Shown piece after piece: positions 5,202-11,870 of a DNA stretch of 14,172 nucleotides (the stretch's first letter is position 1; each line of letters begins with the position of its first letter). The stretch spans positions 1 to 14,172 of the forward strand of contig JACQUC010000202.1 in NCBI GenBank assembly GCA_016210495.1, given 5' to 3'. The translations under genes were made by a program, and so were the position numbers. This DNA is from Chloroflexota bacterium (GTDB lineage Bacteria; Chloroflexota; FW602-bin22; JACPRP01). The notes beneath the pieces are model-generated. The model searched no databases. It was not told the DNA's origin and was given only the letters and a program-made list of their open reading frames with translations.

Positions 5202-6651
5202 ACCGGCACTCGGGATCGGCAAGCCATTTCCCATCCACGATGAACTTGTACTTGTAAGTGCCCGGGCCCAGACGAACGGCGCCCTCCCAGTATCCACCTC
5301 CGTCCAGCGCCAACGGCAGCGGGGCGGCGTCCCATTCGGTGAAGTCACTGACGAGGGCGACGCTCTTGGCCTCGGGGGCGTAATAGCGAAACGCAACCAC
5401 TCTGGCGAGGCCAGGACGCCTGCTAGCATGGGTTCTTGCCCCGAGTCGGCGTGCTGCCACGGCGATGAACTGCTCGTAGACTCGCTGCACTTCCTGCGGT
5501 ATCCTTCGCGAGCCGAGCTGCCACCAGTAGCCGGGCGTGAAATACGAGGAGACGGCCGCCTCTGATTCGTCCTTACTGTCGTACCATTGCAGGGTGTGCA
5601 GATTATCGGATTGGCAGAGCCAGAGGGCGATATCGATCAGCCGAGAGTCGCCTGTGAGCCGAGCCGTGTTGTAGGCGTGGTGCATCAACAGAAAAATGCG
5701 GAACTGCGCCGCGTTGCCGGTGAAGAAGTCTGGCGAGCCGTCGAGTCCGGCCCAGGTCGTCGGCGATACGGGGAGCGTGAGCTGGTGAGCGGAGCCACGG
5801 AATCTCTCCACCGCCTGGCTGATAGTCAAGGTCTCGATGCCGCGCCAGGTCAGCTCGCCGTGAAACCACTTGAGAAACTCGAAGATCCCCGTGTCCCGGC
5901 TGTGGTGTTCCCCAAAAGTCTCGAAGTCCCAGCCTACGAACACGAAATCCCCCTCGGTCCGTTTGATCCAGTCGACGTAAGTGCCTGCCGTCAGTGGGTA
6001 GCCCCGCCAGGTCTTCTGGGAGAAGCGGTAGCCCACGTCGTCGCTCAGGTCTCTGTGTCGGGCAAACACCATCGCCTCGCGACCGGCATCGTACAGATAA
6101 GTGGGGGAGCGCCAATCCAGATTGCTGGATCGCCCATCCATCAGCACGGACTTGAATCCCAGCCGGCTCAAGGCGTGGTAGATCTCGGGAGACATAAACA
6201 TCTCAGTCGTCTCCGCCGCGACGGGCCGCTTGCCGAACAGGCGATATAGCTTCACTCTGGCCCACTCCATTCGCTCCTCAAAGCGGTGGATGTCCAGATA
6301 GAAGATGAAGCTGTGGTATGGCTCGATGCAAACCAGCTCCACATTGGGGTGAGCAACCAATTCCTTCAGCCTGTCCAGCAGAGGCGTGTCCCACCGCGCG
6401 GCCTGTTCCAGAAACGATACTGTGACTCCCAGCGAGAGATGAAGCCCTTTTTCTACCAGGTCCAGGAACAGCTCCGTCGCGGGGTGGTAGCAGTACCTCG
6501 CAACCTTCTCCAGGTAATGCCTGTTCAGGCCGTCGTCGAAAAGGTGCTGCTCCAGCTCGTCCGCGCCGATTCTGGCGGGGACGGGCAGGACCGGAAGCCG
6601 TGGCCGCCGTGGCTGATGGATTATGGTGTAGATGACGATGTTATCCGCCAT
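5149..6651 (-). CDS. GH57 glycosidase/transferase with C-terminal CBM48-like domain
   Basis: The 500-residue protein has a GH57 (beta/alpha)7 catalytic domain: motif 1 IHQPRRPRLP (11-20), CIEPYHS (108-114), the region SPEIYHALSRLGF (154-166) with E156 as likely nucleophile, and VGWDFETFGEHH (239-250) with D242 as likely acid/base. Residues ~420-500 form an AMPK/CBM48-type glycogen-binding module (FRYYAPEAKSVALVSDF, TEW, TYKYKFIVDGKW). GH57 members include alpha-amylases, 4-alpha-glucanotransferases and branching enzymes acting on alpha-glucans; the CBM points to a polymeric substrate such as glycogen. No signal peptide is seen, so it should act in the cytoplasm. The ATG has GAGG 7 nt upstream and lies 9 bp after the zinc-binding gene. 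Its 3' end overlaps the convergent TreT gene. The precise specificity is unresolved. Confidence 0.85.
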   Translation of the reverse strand: MADNIVIYTIIHQPRRPRLPVLPVPARIGADELEQHLFDDGLNRHYLEKVARYCYHPATELFLDLVEKGLHLSLGVTVSFLEQAARWDTPLLDRLKELVAHPNVELVCIEPYHSFIFYLDIHRFEERMEWARVKLYRLFGKRPVAAETTEMFMSPEIYHALSRLGFKSVLMDGRSSNLDWRSPTYLYDAGREAMVFARHRDLSDDVGYRFSQKTWRGYPLTAGTYVDWIKRTEGDFVFVGWDFETFGEHHSRDTGIFEFLKWFHGELTWRGIETLTISQAVERFRGSAHQLTLPVSPTTWAGLDGSPDFFTGNAAQFRIFLLMHHAYNTARLTGDSRLIDIALWLCQSDNLHTLQWYDSKDESEAAVSSYFTPGYWWQLGSRRIPQEVQRVYEQFIAVAARRLGARTHASRRPGLARVVAFRYYAPEAKSVALVSDFTEWDAAPLPLALDGGGYWEGAVRLGPGTYKYKFIVDGKWLADPECRFTVPDGFGRTNSVLMVR

Positions 6652-6660
6652 ACGCTTGCC

Positions 6661-6870
6661 TCAGGCGTGCGGAGCGTGGGACGTCCATTCCAGCCGGCAC
6701 TCCGCGCACTTCAAGGAGCTGTAGACGTCGTAGTACGAAGTGTAACCCGTGCAGGTGTCGGACTTGGTGATCGTCATCCGGTCGTGAATGTGGGCGTGTT
6801 GATGGCAAACAGCCCTCCCACAAGCGGCGCAAACCCCTCTCGCCTCGCTCTCGCAAAACCAGCACTTCAC
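6661..6870 (-). CDS. Small Cys/His-rich zinc-binding protein (DUF2180/B-box-like)
   Basis: The 69-residue protein has C3xxC6, C14xxC17, C22, a cluster H23/H25/H27/H29, C40 and C55xxC58: enough ligands for two zinc sites in a cross-brace, as in B-box fingers. The start VKCWFCESEARGVCAACGRAVC resembles the pattern of small archaeal DUF2180 proteins, from memory. No enzyme motif, signal peptide or membrane segment is present. The start is GTG at 6870 with GAGG 8 nt upstream; it lies 16 bp after the second GT4 gene and 9 bp before the GH57-CBM48 gene, so it belongs to the operon. A role as a regulator or adaptor for the neighbouring enzymes is a guess from position. Confidence 0.75.
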   Translation of the reverse strand: MKCWFCESEARGVCAACGRAVCHQHAHIHDRMTITKSDTCTGYTSYYDVYSSLKCAECRLEWTSHAPHA

Positions 6871-6886
6871 AGCAAACACCTCTTCG

Positions 6887-8056
6887 CTACTGATTGTAGA
6901 CCTGTAGGGTTTTCGACGCGACGGCTTCCCAGGAGAACTCCTGGTCGACGCGATGCCAAGCGCGCCGGCCCATCTCCAGGCACGCCCGCATATCGGCCAG
7001 GCAGGTGGCGATGGCCTGGGCCACAGAAGCCACCTCTGGCTTCGTAACGATTCCATCCACGCCCGGCTCGAGGAAGTCCGGCGCCGCCGCCCTCGAAACG
7101 ATGGTCGGCTTGCCCGCGCACCAGGCTTCCAGCACTGTCTGGTCGGCGCGCCCCGCGCGAAAAGGCAGGCACACGATGTCGCAGGCGTTGTACAGCTCGA
7201 CCAGGTCTTCGTCCGAGACGAAGCCGAAGAACCTGGTCGAAGGCAACATGCCCAATACGCCGGCTCGGTCCCTCAGGTAAGGCAGCATCGGCCCATCCCC
7301 GACGAAGATGAGCTTAGCAGGAGGAAAAGTGCGTACAAGCTCAAACATCGCCTCCAGCAAGACATCCGGCGCGGTGGCGCGGCTCATCTCGCCCACGCAG
7401 AGCACGATGGGATCGGTAGGGCCAAAGCCACAGCGCATCTTGACCTTACCCTGATCCACCCACCGGCTGTACCGTTGCAGAGCGACACCGGGATAAGTGA
7501 TATCGACCTTATCCTCGGGGATGCGCAGCCGCTCGACGATTCTGGATTTGACGGCGTGAGAGGGCACCACTATCCGCTCCACAGCGTCGAGTGGGTGCAA
7601 GCGTGCTCCTCCTCGCACGGACGAAAGAACGGGGATGCCTGCCTCGGAGTAGAGTGTGAGAAAGGCCTTGGCACGGCTGTTGCTCTTGCCTTCGGCTAGC
7701 ACGGGTAAGAAGGCACGGTGGTGCCCGTGCAGCACGTCGAATGGACCTGCCACGCCCTCGGTCGATCTCAGGTAGTATGGGGAGGCCTCAGCCAGGTCGG
7801 TCCATCTGGAAGCGCATCGGCTGTCCAGGCCTATCATATGATGATGAAGCCCGTTCAGTTGCTGATAGTAGGACCTGCAGGCCGGCACTGGGGCGAAAAC
7901 GTGTACCTCGTGCCCCCGAGTCGCGAGCGCTGACGCGACCCCGAAAGCTTGCTGCTCCGGCTCTGCCGCCGTGTATCCGGCGAAGCCTATCGCTCGTGGC
8001 CCACCCGCCAAGCCGTTACTATGGGGCAAGCCGGTTGTGAACATGGCAATTCGCAT
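6887..8056 (-). CDS. GT4-family protein with degenerate active site
   Basis: The 389-residue protein has a GT-B fold with a Rossmann-like start (MRIAMFTTGLP; then HEVHVFAPVP at 49-58) and a C-terminal domain including KLIFVGDGPM (248-257). Aligned to the GT4 gene upstream, three donor-binding positions are lost: the VGR..Q.K motif reads VGEMSRAT (R to E223, K to T228) and the EX7E motif reads GRADQTVLE (first Glu replaced by G302, second kept as E310). Such a protein may bind sugar nucleotide poorly or serve as a non-catalytic partner, or it may be specialised to a different donor. The ATG 8056 is 15 bp after the stop of the upstream gene, with AGGTG before it. Part of the minus-strand glucan operon. 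Confidence 0.82.
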   Translation of the reverse strand: MRIAMFTTGLPHSNGLAGGPRAIGFAGYTAAEPEQQAFGVASALATRGHEVHVFAPVPACRSYYQQLNGLHHHMIGLDSRCASRWTDLAEASPYYLRSTEGVAGPFDVLHGHHRAFLPVLAEGKSNSRAKAFLTLYSEAGIPVLSSVRGGARLHPLDAVERIVVPSHAVKSRIVERLRIPEDKVDITYPGVALQRYSRWVDQGKVKMRCGFGPTDPIVLCVGEMSRATAPDVLLEAMFELVRTFPPAKLIFVGDGPMLPYLRDRAGVLGMLPSTRFFGFVSDEDLVELYNACDIVCLPFRAGRADQTVLEAWCAGKPTIVSRAAAPDFLEPGVDGIVTKPEVASVAQAIATCLADMRACLEMGRRAWHRVDQEFSWEAVASKTLQVYNQ

Positions 8057-8071
8057 CTCACACCTAGAATG

Positions 8072-9235
8072 CTACAGGATCTCGTGGTAGACCTGCACCA
8101 CCTGATCGCCGATGCCGTCCCAGTGAAAGGCGGTTTCGGCGGCACAGCGACCGTTGCGGCCCATCCAGCGAGCGTGCTCGTAGTTGCCCATGATCGCCTT
8201 CAGACCCCACGCGATTGAGCCCGGATTGGGGTATACTCGATATCCCGTGACGTCGTGCCAGACGAACTCCTGAGGGCCGCCATTGACGGAGGCAATAACT
8301 GGCTTGCCGGCGCTCCAGGCCTCGAGGATCACGATCCCAAATGGCTCATTGCGACTGGGTACCACGACGGCATCGCAGGACTTGAACAGGTCTATGAGCG
8401 TGTCTCCATTCCTGAACCCGAGGAATCTCGTGGCGTGGCTGATGCCCAACTGGCGACACCTATTCTCCAGCCCAGCCCTCATGTCGCCGTCGCCCACGAA
8501 CACGAACTTGGCTTTGGAATCGTGTCTCAACGCCGCCGGGATGGCCTCGACCAGCAGGTCGACCCCCTTCTGGAGCACTAGACGGCCCACGTAGAGAAAC
8601 GTGGGGTCCAGAGGGCCGATGCCGTAGCGTCTCTTCACGGCCCCGGGGTCGATCCATCCGTTGAACTGGTGAACCGGCACGCCGTTGAAGATGGTCTTTA
8701 TCTTCCAGTCCGGAATGCCGTAGATGTTCATCACTTCCTGTTTCAGAGACCGGGAAACGGCGATAACGCGGTCGGCACGGAAGCAGCCCTCCCATTCGTG
8801 CGAGCGCACCGTCTCGGACCGGCCATTGCAGTGGTTGTTCCCACACCGGCCGTACTCTGTCGAATGCACGGTGAAAACCCCAGGCTTCCCGCGGCCATCT
8901 TTAGCCCAGGCCAGCGCTTTGGCGGTCAACCAATCGTGCGCGTGAACGATGTCAAAATGGCCGATGTAGTCCTCGGTCTGCCACAGGTGATTCATAAACG
9001 ACCGGCACATGTTGCCCACTTCCCTCACGAAATCTGGGTGCAGGTCAAAAGGGCAGCGATGATAGTACACGCCATCGATTCGTTGATAGTGAGTCTGGCC
9101 GGGCCCAATCCTGGTGAAGACGTGGACCTCGTGTCCTTTCCGCTCCAGCGCGGCCGCTAGCTCCGTCACGTGAATAGCCCCTCCGCCCACCGCAATAGAA
9201 TGTAGTGATTCCCAGGAAAAGAACGCTATTCTCAC
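8072..9235 (-). CDS. GT4 glycosyltransferase, glycogen-synthase-like
   Basis: The 387-residue GT-B enzyme keeps all GT4 marks: SIAVGGGAIHVTELAAALE (13-31) with the glycine-rich acceptor/donor loop, HAHDWLTAKALAW (98-110) typical of alpha-glucan synthases, VGRLVLQKGVDLL (216-228) with R218 and K223, and NEPFGIVILEAWSAGKPV (296-313) with E297/E305 (EX7E). It probably transfers a glucosyl unit from NDP-glucose to an alpha-glucan or another acceptor. The GTG at 9235 is preferred over a TTG at 9277, which would lie within the upstream gene, because GGGAAG sits ~9 nt before it and the family N-terminus (VRIAFFSWE) starts there. It follows the GH57-like gene by 22 bp. Specificity (glycogen, maltose-1-phosphate or sucrose-like products) cannot be decided here. 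Confidence 0.85.
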   Translation of the reverse strand: MRIAFFSWESLHSIAVGGGAIHVTELAAALERKGHEVHVFTRIGPGQTHYQRIDGVYYHRCPFDLHPDFVREVGNMCRSFMNHLWQTEDYIGHFDIVHAHDWLTAKALAWAKDGRGKPGVFTVHSTEYGRCGNNHCNGRSETVRSHEWEGCFRADRVIAVSRSLKQEVMNIYGIPDWKIKTIFNGVPVHQFNGWIDPGAVKRRYGIGPLDPTFLYVGRLVLQKGVDLLVEAIPAALRHDSKAKFVFVGDGDMRAGLENRCRQLGISHATRFLGFRNGDTLIDLFKSCDAVVVPSRNEPFGIVILEAWSAGKPVIASVNGGPQEFVWHDVTGYRVYPNPGSIAWGLKAIMGNYEHARWMGRNGRCAAETAFHWDGIGDQVVQVYHEIL

Positions 9236-9257
9236 GGTGTGCACTTCCCTTCTGAGA

Positions 9258-10463
9258 TCAGAGGAACGATTTGGCAATGTCCTGGATGAAGGTCGCGTAC
9301 GTTTTTGGTATGGCCCCTAGCACCCCTTCGACGCCCAGCCGCGACCATTGAGCGGGCGTGAGATAGAACGGCTCCTGGCGATGGCCATTCGAGATCAGTA
9401 ACCGGCCCATAAGCTCCAGGACATCCAGTTGTGCTAGCTCCAGTGCTATTTCCGCAACATCTTCGTTTTCGGTCAGCTTAGCCATCGAGCACGCCTGACT
9501 CATCAGCCCGAACACCCTCTGCTGCACCGGATGTCCGAGCAGGAAATCTATGCTACCAATCTCCGAGGAAACGGCGGGGATGGCCGGCAGAGGCAATACC
9601 GAGCATCCGCTACCCAGACGGTCCAAGATGTCCCTCATTGTGGAAAACGTCGCGCCCCGCGCCCTCAACTCCTTCACGAGTTGCCAAAGGGCGTTCAGAA
9701 GCCTGTCGTCGTCGATTGGATCGCCCGACAGATGCGCCTCCCACCCCAGCAGCGCCACGTCACCCGGTATCTCGACGACCTGCCGCGCGATGTCATTTGC
9801 CCGGAATTCGAAGTGCATCCCTGGGGGCGCGTCGAGGACGGCTGCAAGCTGGCGGCTGAGATCGCCAATCCTGGTACACAGAACCGGCCCAGCCCCGTTC
9901 TTCCGCAAGAAACCGGCCCCGCGCGTCTTCAGCAGCTCTCTTGTCCCGTCGGCCAAGACGGCTTCAAAACCGCTCTCGCCCAGCGCATAATAGATCTCGT
10001 TGTCGATGCACATGTGCGGCGCCATCGCCACGTTGGTCACGAGCCCCATTCGCTCGGCCAGGAACTCTCTGGCCTTCTCCATTTGCCTCTGAAATAGGCC
10101 GACGTCGAGATAGAAGGAAAGGCTGTGCTTTGGCTCGGAGCATACCACCGTGATGCTGGGATGTTGGAGGACATCGAGGAAACGGGCCGCTGTATCGCGC
10201 TCATCATTAGCCAGGGCGTGGACTAGCGGGCCGGACAAGTTGACGGCGAATGTGACCCCTTCGGCGACGAGGGTCAGCAGCAGCCTGGTGTAAGGCTGGC
10301 AGACCCCGTCGAGCCAGCGCCGATAGTAGTACTCGCTCGCTTCGTCGTCCAACAGGGACGCGCGTATTGCCTTCAGGTTGCCCCGGGCCAGAACTGGCTC
10401 AGGGGGCAGTCTCAGGCGACGCGGCTCGTGGAAAGCAAGGTAGACAATCGCTTCCTTCGCCAT
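9258..10463 (-). CDS. GH57-like protein, probable degenerate paralogue without CBM
   Basis: The 401-residue protein aligns collinearly with the GH57-CBM48 gene: FHEPRRLRLP (11-20) for motif 1, CSEPKHS (108-114), and IDNEIYYALGESGF (153-166) with E156 kept. Motif 4 is destroyed: LGWEAHLSGDP (239-249) instead of VGWDFETFGEH, so D242 is E, E244 is H and H249 is P. It also lacks the C-terminal CBM48, ending at a helix equivalent to residue ~400 of the other. If the residue assignment is right, the acid/base is altered and hydrolysis is doubtful; a structural or regulatory partner role is possible. The ATG at 10463 is chosen because homology starts there; a longer frame upstream runs through the terminator hairpins. 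First gene of the operon, with only a poor ribosome-binding site (GTGTGAG). Confidence 0.8.
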   Translation of the reverse strand: MAKEAIVYLAFHEPRRLRLPPEPVLARGNLKAIRASLLDDEASEYYYRRWLDGVCQPYTRLLLTLVAEGVTFAVNLSGPLVHALANDERDTAARFLDVLQHPSITVVCSEPKHSLSFYLDVGLFQRQMEKAREFLAERMGLVTNVAMAPHMCIDNEIYYALGESGFEAVLADGTRELLKTRGAGFLRKNGAGPVLCTRIGDLSRQLAAVLDAPPGMHFEFRANDIARQVVEIPGDVALLGWEAHLSGDPIDDDRLLNALWQLVKELRARGATFSTMRDILDRLGSGCSVLPLPAIPAVSSEIGSIDFLLGHPVQQRVFGLMSQACSMAKLTENEDVAEIALELAQLDVLELMGRLLISNGHRQEPFYLTPAQWSRLGVEGVLGAIPKTYATFIQDIAKSFL

Positions 10464-10476
10464 CTCACACTGCAAC

Positions 10477-10503
10477 AAAAAATATCGTGGGCATTTGCCC
10501 ACG
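10477..10503 (-). terminator. Second intrinsic-terminator-like hairpin before the GH57-like gene
   Basis: On the minus strand: CGTGGGC, loop AAAT, GCCCACG, then ATATTTTTT. This is a 7-bp perfect stem (stem 10486-10503) with a T6 tract (10477-10482). It ends only 13 nt before the ATG at 10463, so it would also shape access to the ribosome-binding region. Confidence 0.65.
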
Positions 10504-10523
10504 GCACCGGGAGGCAAGATGCC

Positions 10524-10556
10524 AAAAAAAATAACCGACAACACGCGTTGCCGGTT
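10524..10556 (-). terminator. Intrinsic terminator/attenuator in the leader
   Basis: On the minus strand: AACCGGCAAC, loop GCGT, GTTGTCGGTT, then A and T8 (10524-10531). The 10-bp stem has one G-U pair. This is a canonical rho-independent terminator. It lies downstream of the promoter at 10689-10717 and upstream of the first gene, so it should stop leader transcripts at about 150 nt unless read through. A simple role ending read-through from the molybdoenzyme operon is the alternative. Confidence 0.8.
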
Positions 10557-10688
10557 TCGCCACTAGCTCACCGAGGTCCAGGCGACCAAGTACGGCCCCG
10601 CAGCCCGCCTTGCCAATCCCCACCTCGGATCCACGCCTCAACGAAGGACAGGTGTATTCAGTTTGGTCTTCCAACCAGACCTTATATC

Positions 10689-10717
10689 ATTCTAACACCA
10701 TAGGTCGAAGGTGTCAA
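10689..10717 (-). promoter_or_regulatory. Near-consensus sigma-70 promoter of the glucan operon
   Basis: On the minus strand: TTGACA (10712-10717, 6/6), a 17-bp spacer and TAGAAT (10689-10694, 5/6). The predicted start is near 10682, leaving a ~220-nt leader before the GH57-like ATG. No other good promoter is visible between it and the gene. Confidence 0.75.
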
Positions 10718-10783
10718 TCGAGAAAACTTGCGGTCGCTAAGCTCTCGAAGTGGCTGGGAGCTCCTTAGCAGCCAACAGGACGA

Positions 10784-10856
10784 CCCTCACCCTAACCCTC
10801 TCCCAGTCCTTCCCTCGTTCGCAATGAGACCGAGGGAAGGACCAGAGGGAGAGGGG
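10784..10856. repeat. Long palindromic repeat (CCCTCACCCTAACCCTCTCCC type)
   Basis: Two stems are stacked: CCCTCTCCC (10796-10804) with GGGAGAGGG (10847-10855), and GTCCTTCCCTCG (10806-10817) with CGAGGGAAGGAC (10831-10842), a perfect 12 bp, with a 13-nt loop. The flanking CCCTCACCCTAA is the edge seen in a very widespread intergenic palindrome in many bacteria. It lies 13 bp after the substrate-binding-protein stop, so it may also serve as a rho-dependent or structural 3' end; no T-tract follows. Confidence 0.75.
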
Positions 10857-10868
10857 ACAGGACGGCGA

Positions 10869-11840
10869 CTACTTAGCAGTATCCCAGATAGCTTTGGAGA
10901 CGTCCATCTTTTCTTTCAGGAGCCCGTGCTCGAGCATAAGGTCGGCCGTCTTCTGGAGCGCCGCCGCGTCGATCTTGACGCGCAGAACCCCGAGGGTCAT
11001 CTTGTCCATTAGCGCTGGCTCGATCTTGGTGTTTTCAGCGGTGTACTTCTTCCTCTCCGCCAAATCCTTGTTGAAGAGGTCGGTGGCGCGACTGTAAGCA
11101 CGCACGAAGGCCGCCGTAGCCGCCGGATTCTCTTTCACCCACTTCTCAGAAGCCGCAAAGACTCCGAAGTCCATCCCGGGCTGGAAGTCCATGTCGGGAT
11201 TGGCCAGCACCTTGAGCTTGCCCTGCTGCAAAGCGGCCGTCGAGAAGGGCGGGACCATGTAGCCGGCCTCTACCTGCCCGTTGGCGATGGCATCGGCCGT
11301 CTGCGGCAGCGGGACTTCCCGGAAGGTAACGGTGTTTGGATCGACGCCGTTCTTCTTCAGCCACGCCCGCATTAGCACCCAGGGCAAGTTGTTGATGTTG
11401 TTGACCGCCATTCGTTTGCCCGCCAGATCCTGTGCAGACTTAAATGGCGAATCGGCTTTCACCATGAGACTGTTCACATCCGGCGGAGACGTGGGCACCG
11501 CAAACGAGCTGGAGATGATGGACATGTCGAAGCCCTGCGAGCGCGCCTGTAACACGGATACCACGTTGGAGTAGCCGAAGTTGATCTTGCCGGCAACTAT
11601 GCCAGGGAGGATCTCCGCGCCCCCTCCCAAGGTCGTCTGTTCGACCTGTAACCCTTCGTCCTTGAAATAGCCCAGCTTCTCGGCGGCGTACAATGGGCTG
11701 ACGTTCTCGACGACCATGATCCCCGCCTTGACCTGGCTCACCTCTGGTTTCTTCGCCGCTGGCACGCATGCCGATGACACCAACAATGCCACTACCAAGC
11801 TCCAGATTCCGAGACCAACTGCCAATGATGTTCTGCGCAT
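10869..11840 (-). CDS. NMT1/TauA-type ABC transporter substrate-binding lipoprotein
   Basis: The 323-residue protein starts with a positively charged MRRTS, a hydrophobic stretch and VSSAC with C25 as probable lipidation site (Ser at -3 is atypical for a lipobox). The rest fits periplasmic-binding family NMT1/THI5 or SsuA/TauA/NrtA: VENVSPLYAAEKLGYFKDEG, ILPGIVAGKINFGYSN, SLMVKADSPFKSAQDLAGKR, then ADAIANGQVEAGYM. These proteins bind nitrate, sulfonates, pyrimidine precursors or aromatic acids, and the ligand cannot be told from sequence. ATG 11840 is preferred, since AGGAGG lies 12 nt upstream (rather long spacing) and inside the longer TTG-start frame. It follows the molybdoenzyme by 30 bp, so the ligand may be that enzyme's substrate. 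No permease or ATPase gene is in the window. Confidence 0.85.
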   Translation of the reverse strand: MRRTSLAVGLGIWSLVVALLVSSACVPAAKKPEVSQVKAGIMVVENVSPLYAAEKLGYFKDEGLQVEQTTLGGGAEILPGIVAGKINFGYSNVVSVLQARSQGFDMSIISSSFAVPTSPPDVNSLMVKADSPFKSAQDLAGKRMAVNNINNLPWVLMRAWLKKNGVDPNTVTFREVPLPQTADAIANGQVEAGYMVPPFSTAALQQGKLKVLANPDMDFQPGMDFGVFAASEKWVKENPAATAAFVRAYSRATDLFNKDLAERKKYTAENTKIEPALMDKMTLGVLRVKIDAAALQKTADLMLEHGLLKEKMDVSKAIWDTAK

Positions 11841-11870
11841 CGCGTAAGTGAACCTCCTCTGCAATACTTT

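Larger units (their letters stand above)
10464..10682 (-). ncRNA. Structured leader of the glucan operon (orphan riboregulator candidate)
   Basis: Between the predicted transcription start (about 10682) and the first ATG, the ~220-nt leader can form in order: a hairpin GGTCT/AGACC (10677-10681 with 10665-10669) at the very 5' end; a long-range stem CCGAGGT/ACCTCGG (10622-10628 with 10571-10577) enclosing AGGCG/CGCCT (10606-10610 with 10580-10584); and two terminator hairpins. CGTTG in the leader (about 10638-10642) could pair with CAACG of the first terminator stem as a weak anti-terminator. I do not recognise any known riboswitch class. Pairings were checked by eye only, with no energy calculation. 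Confidence 0.5.

Noticed and set aside
6286..7047. A 253-codon plus-strand frame
   Set aside because: Antisense shadow of the GH57-CBM48 and zinc-protein genes with no recognisable domain.
8669..9160. Long plus-strand frames opposite the GT4 gene
   Set aside because: They result from the high GC codon pattern of the GT4 gene; no motif or ribosome-binding site support.
9235..9277. TTG start at 9277 for the GT4 gene
   Set aside because: It would overlap the upstream gene's end; the GTG at 9235 has a GGGAAG site and matches the family N-terminus.
10561..10680. tRNA or T-box element in the leader of the GH57-like gene
   Set aside because: No TpsiC-arm GTTCRANYC, no CCA-like acceptor pairing and no T-box GGTGGNACCGCG motif on the transcribed strand.
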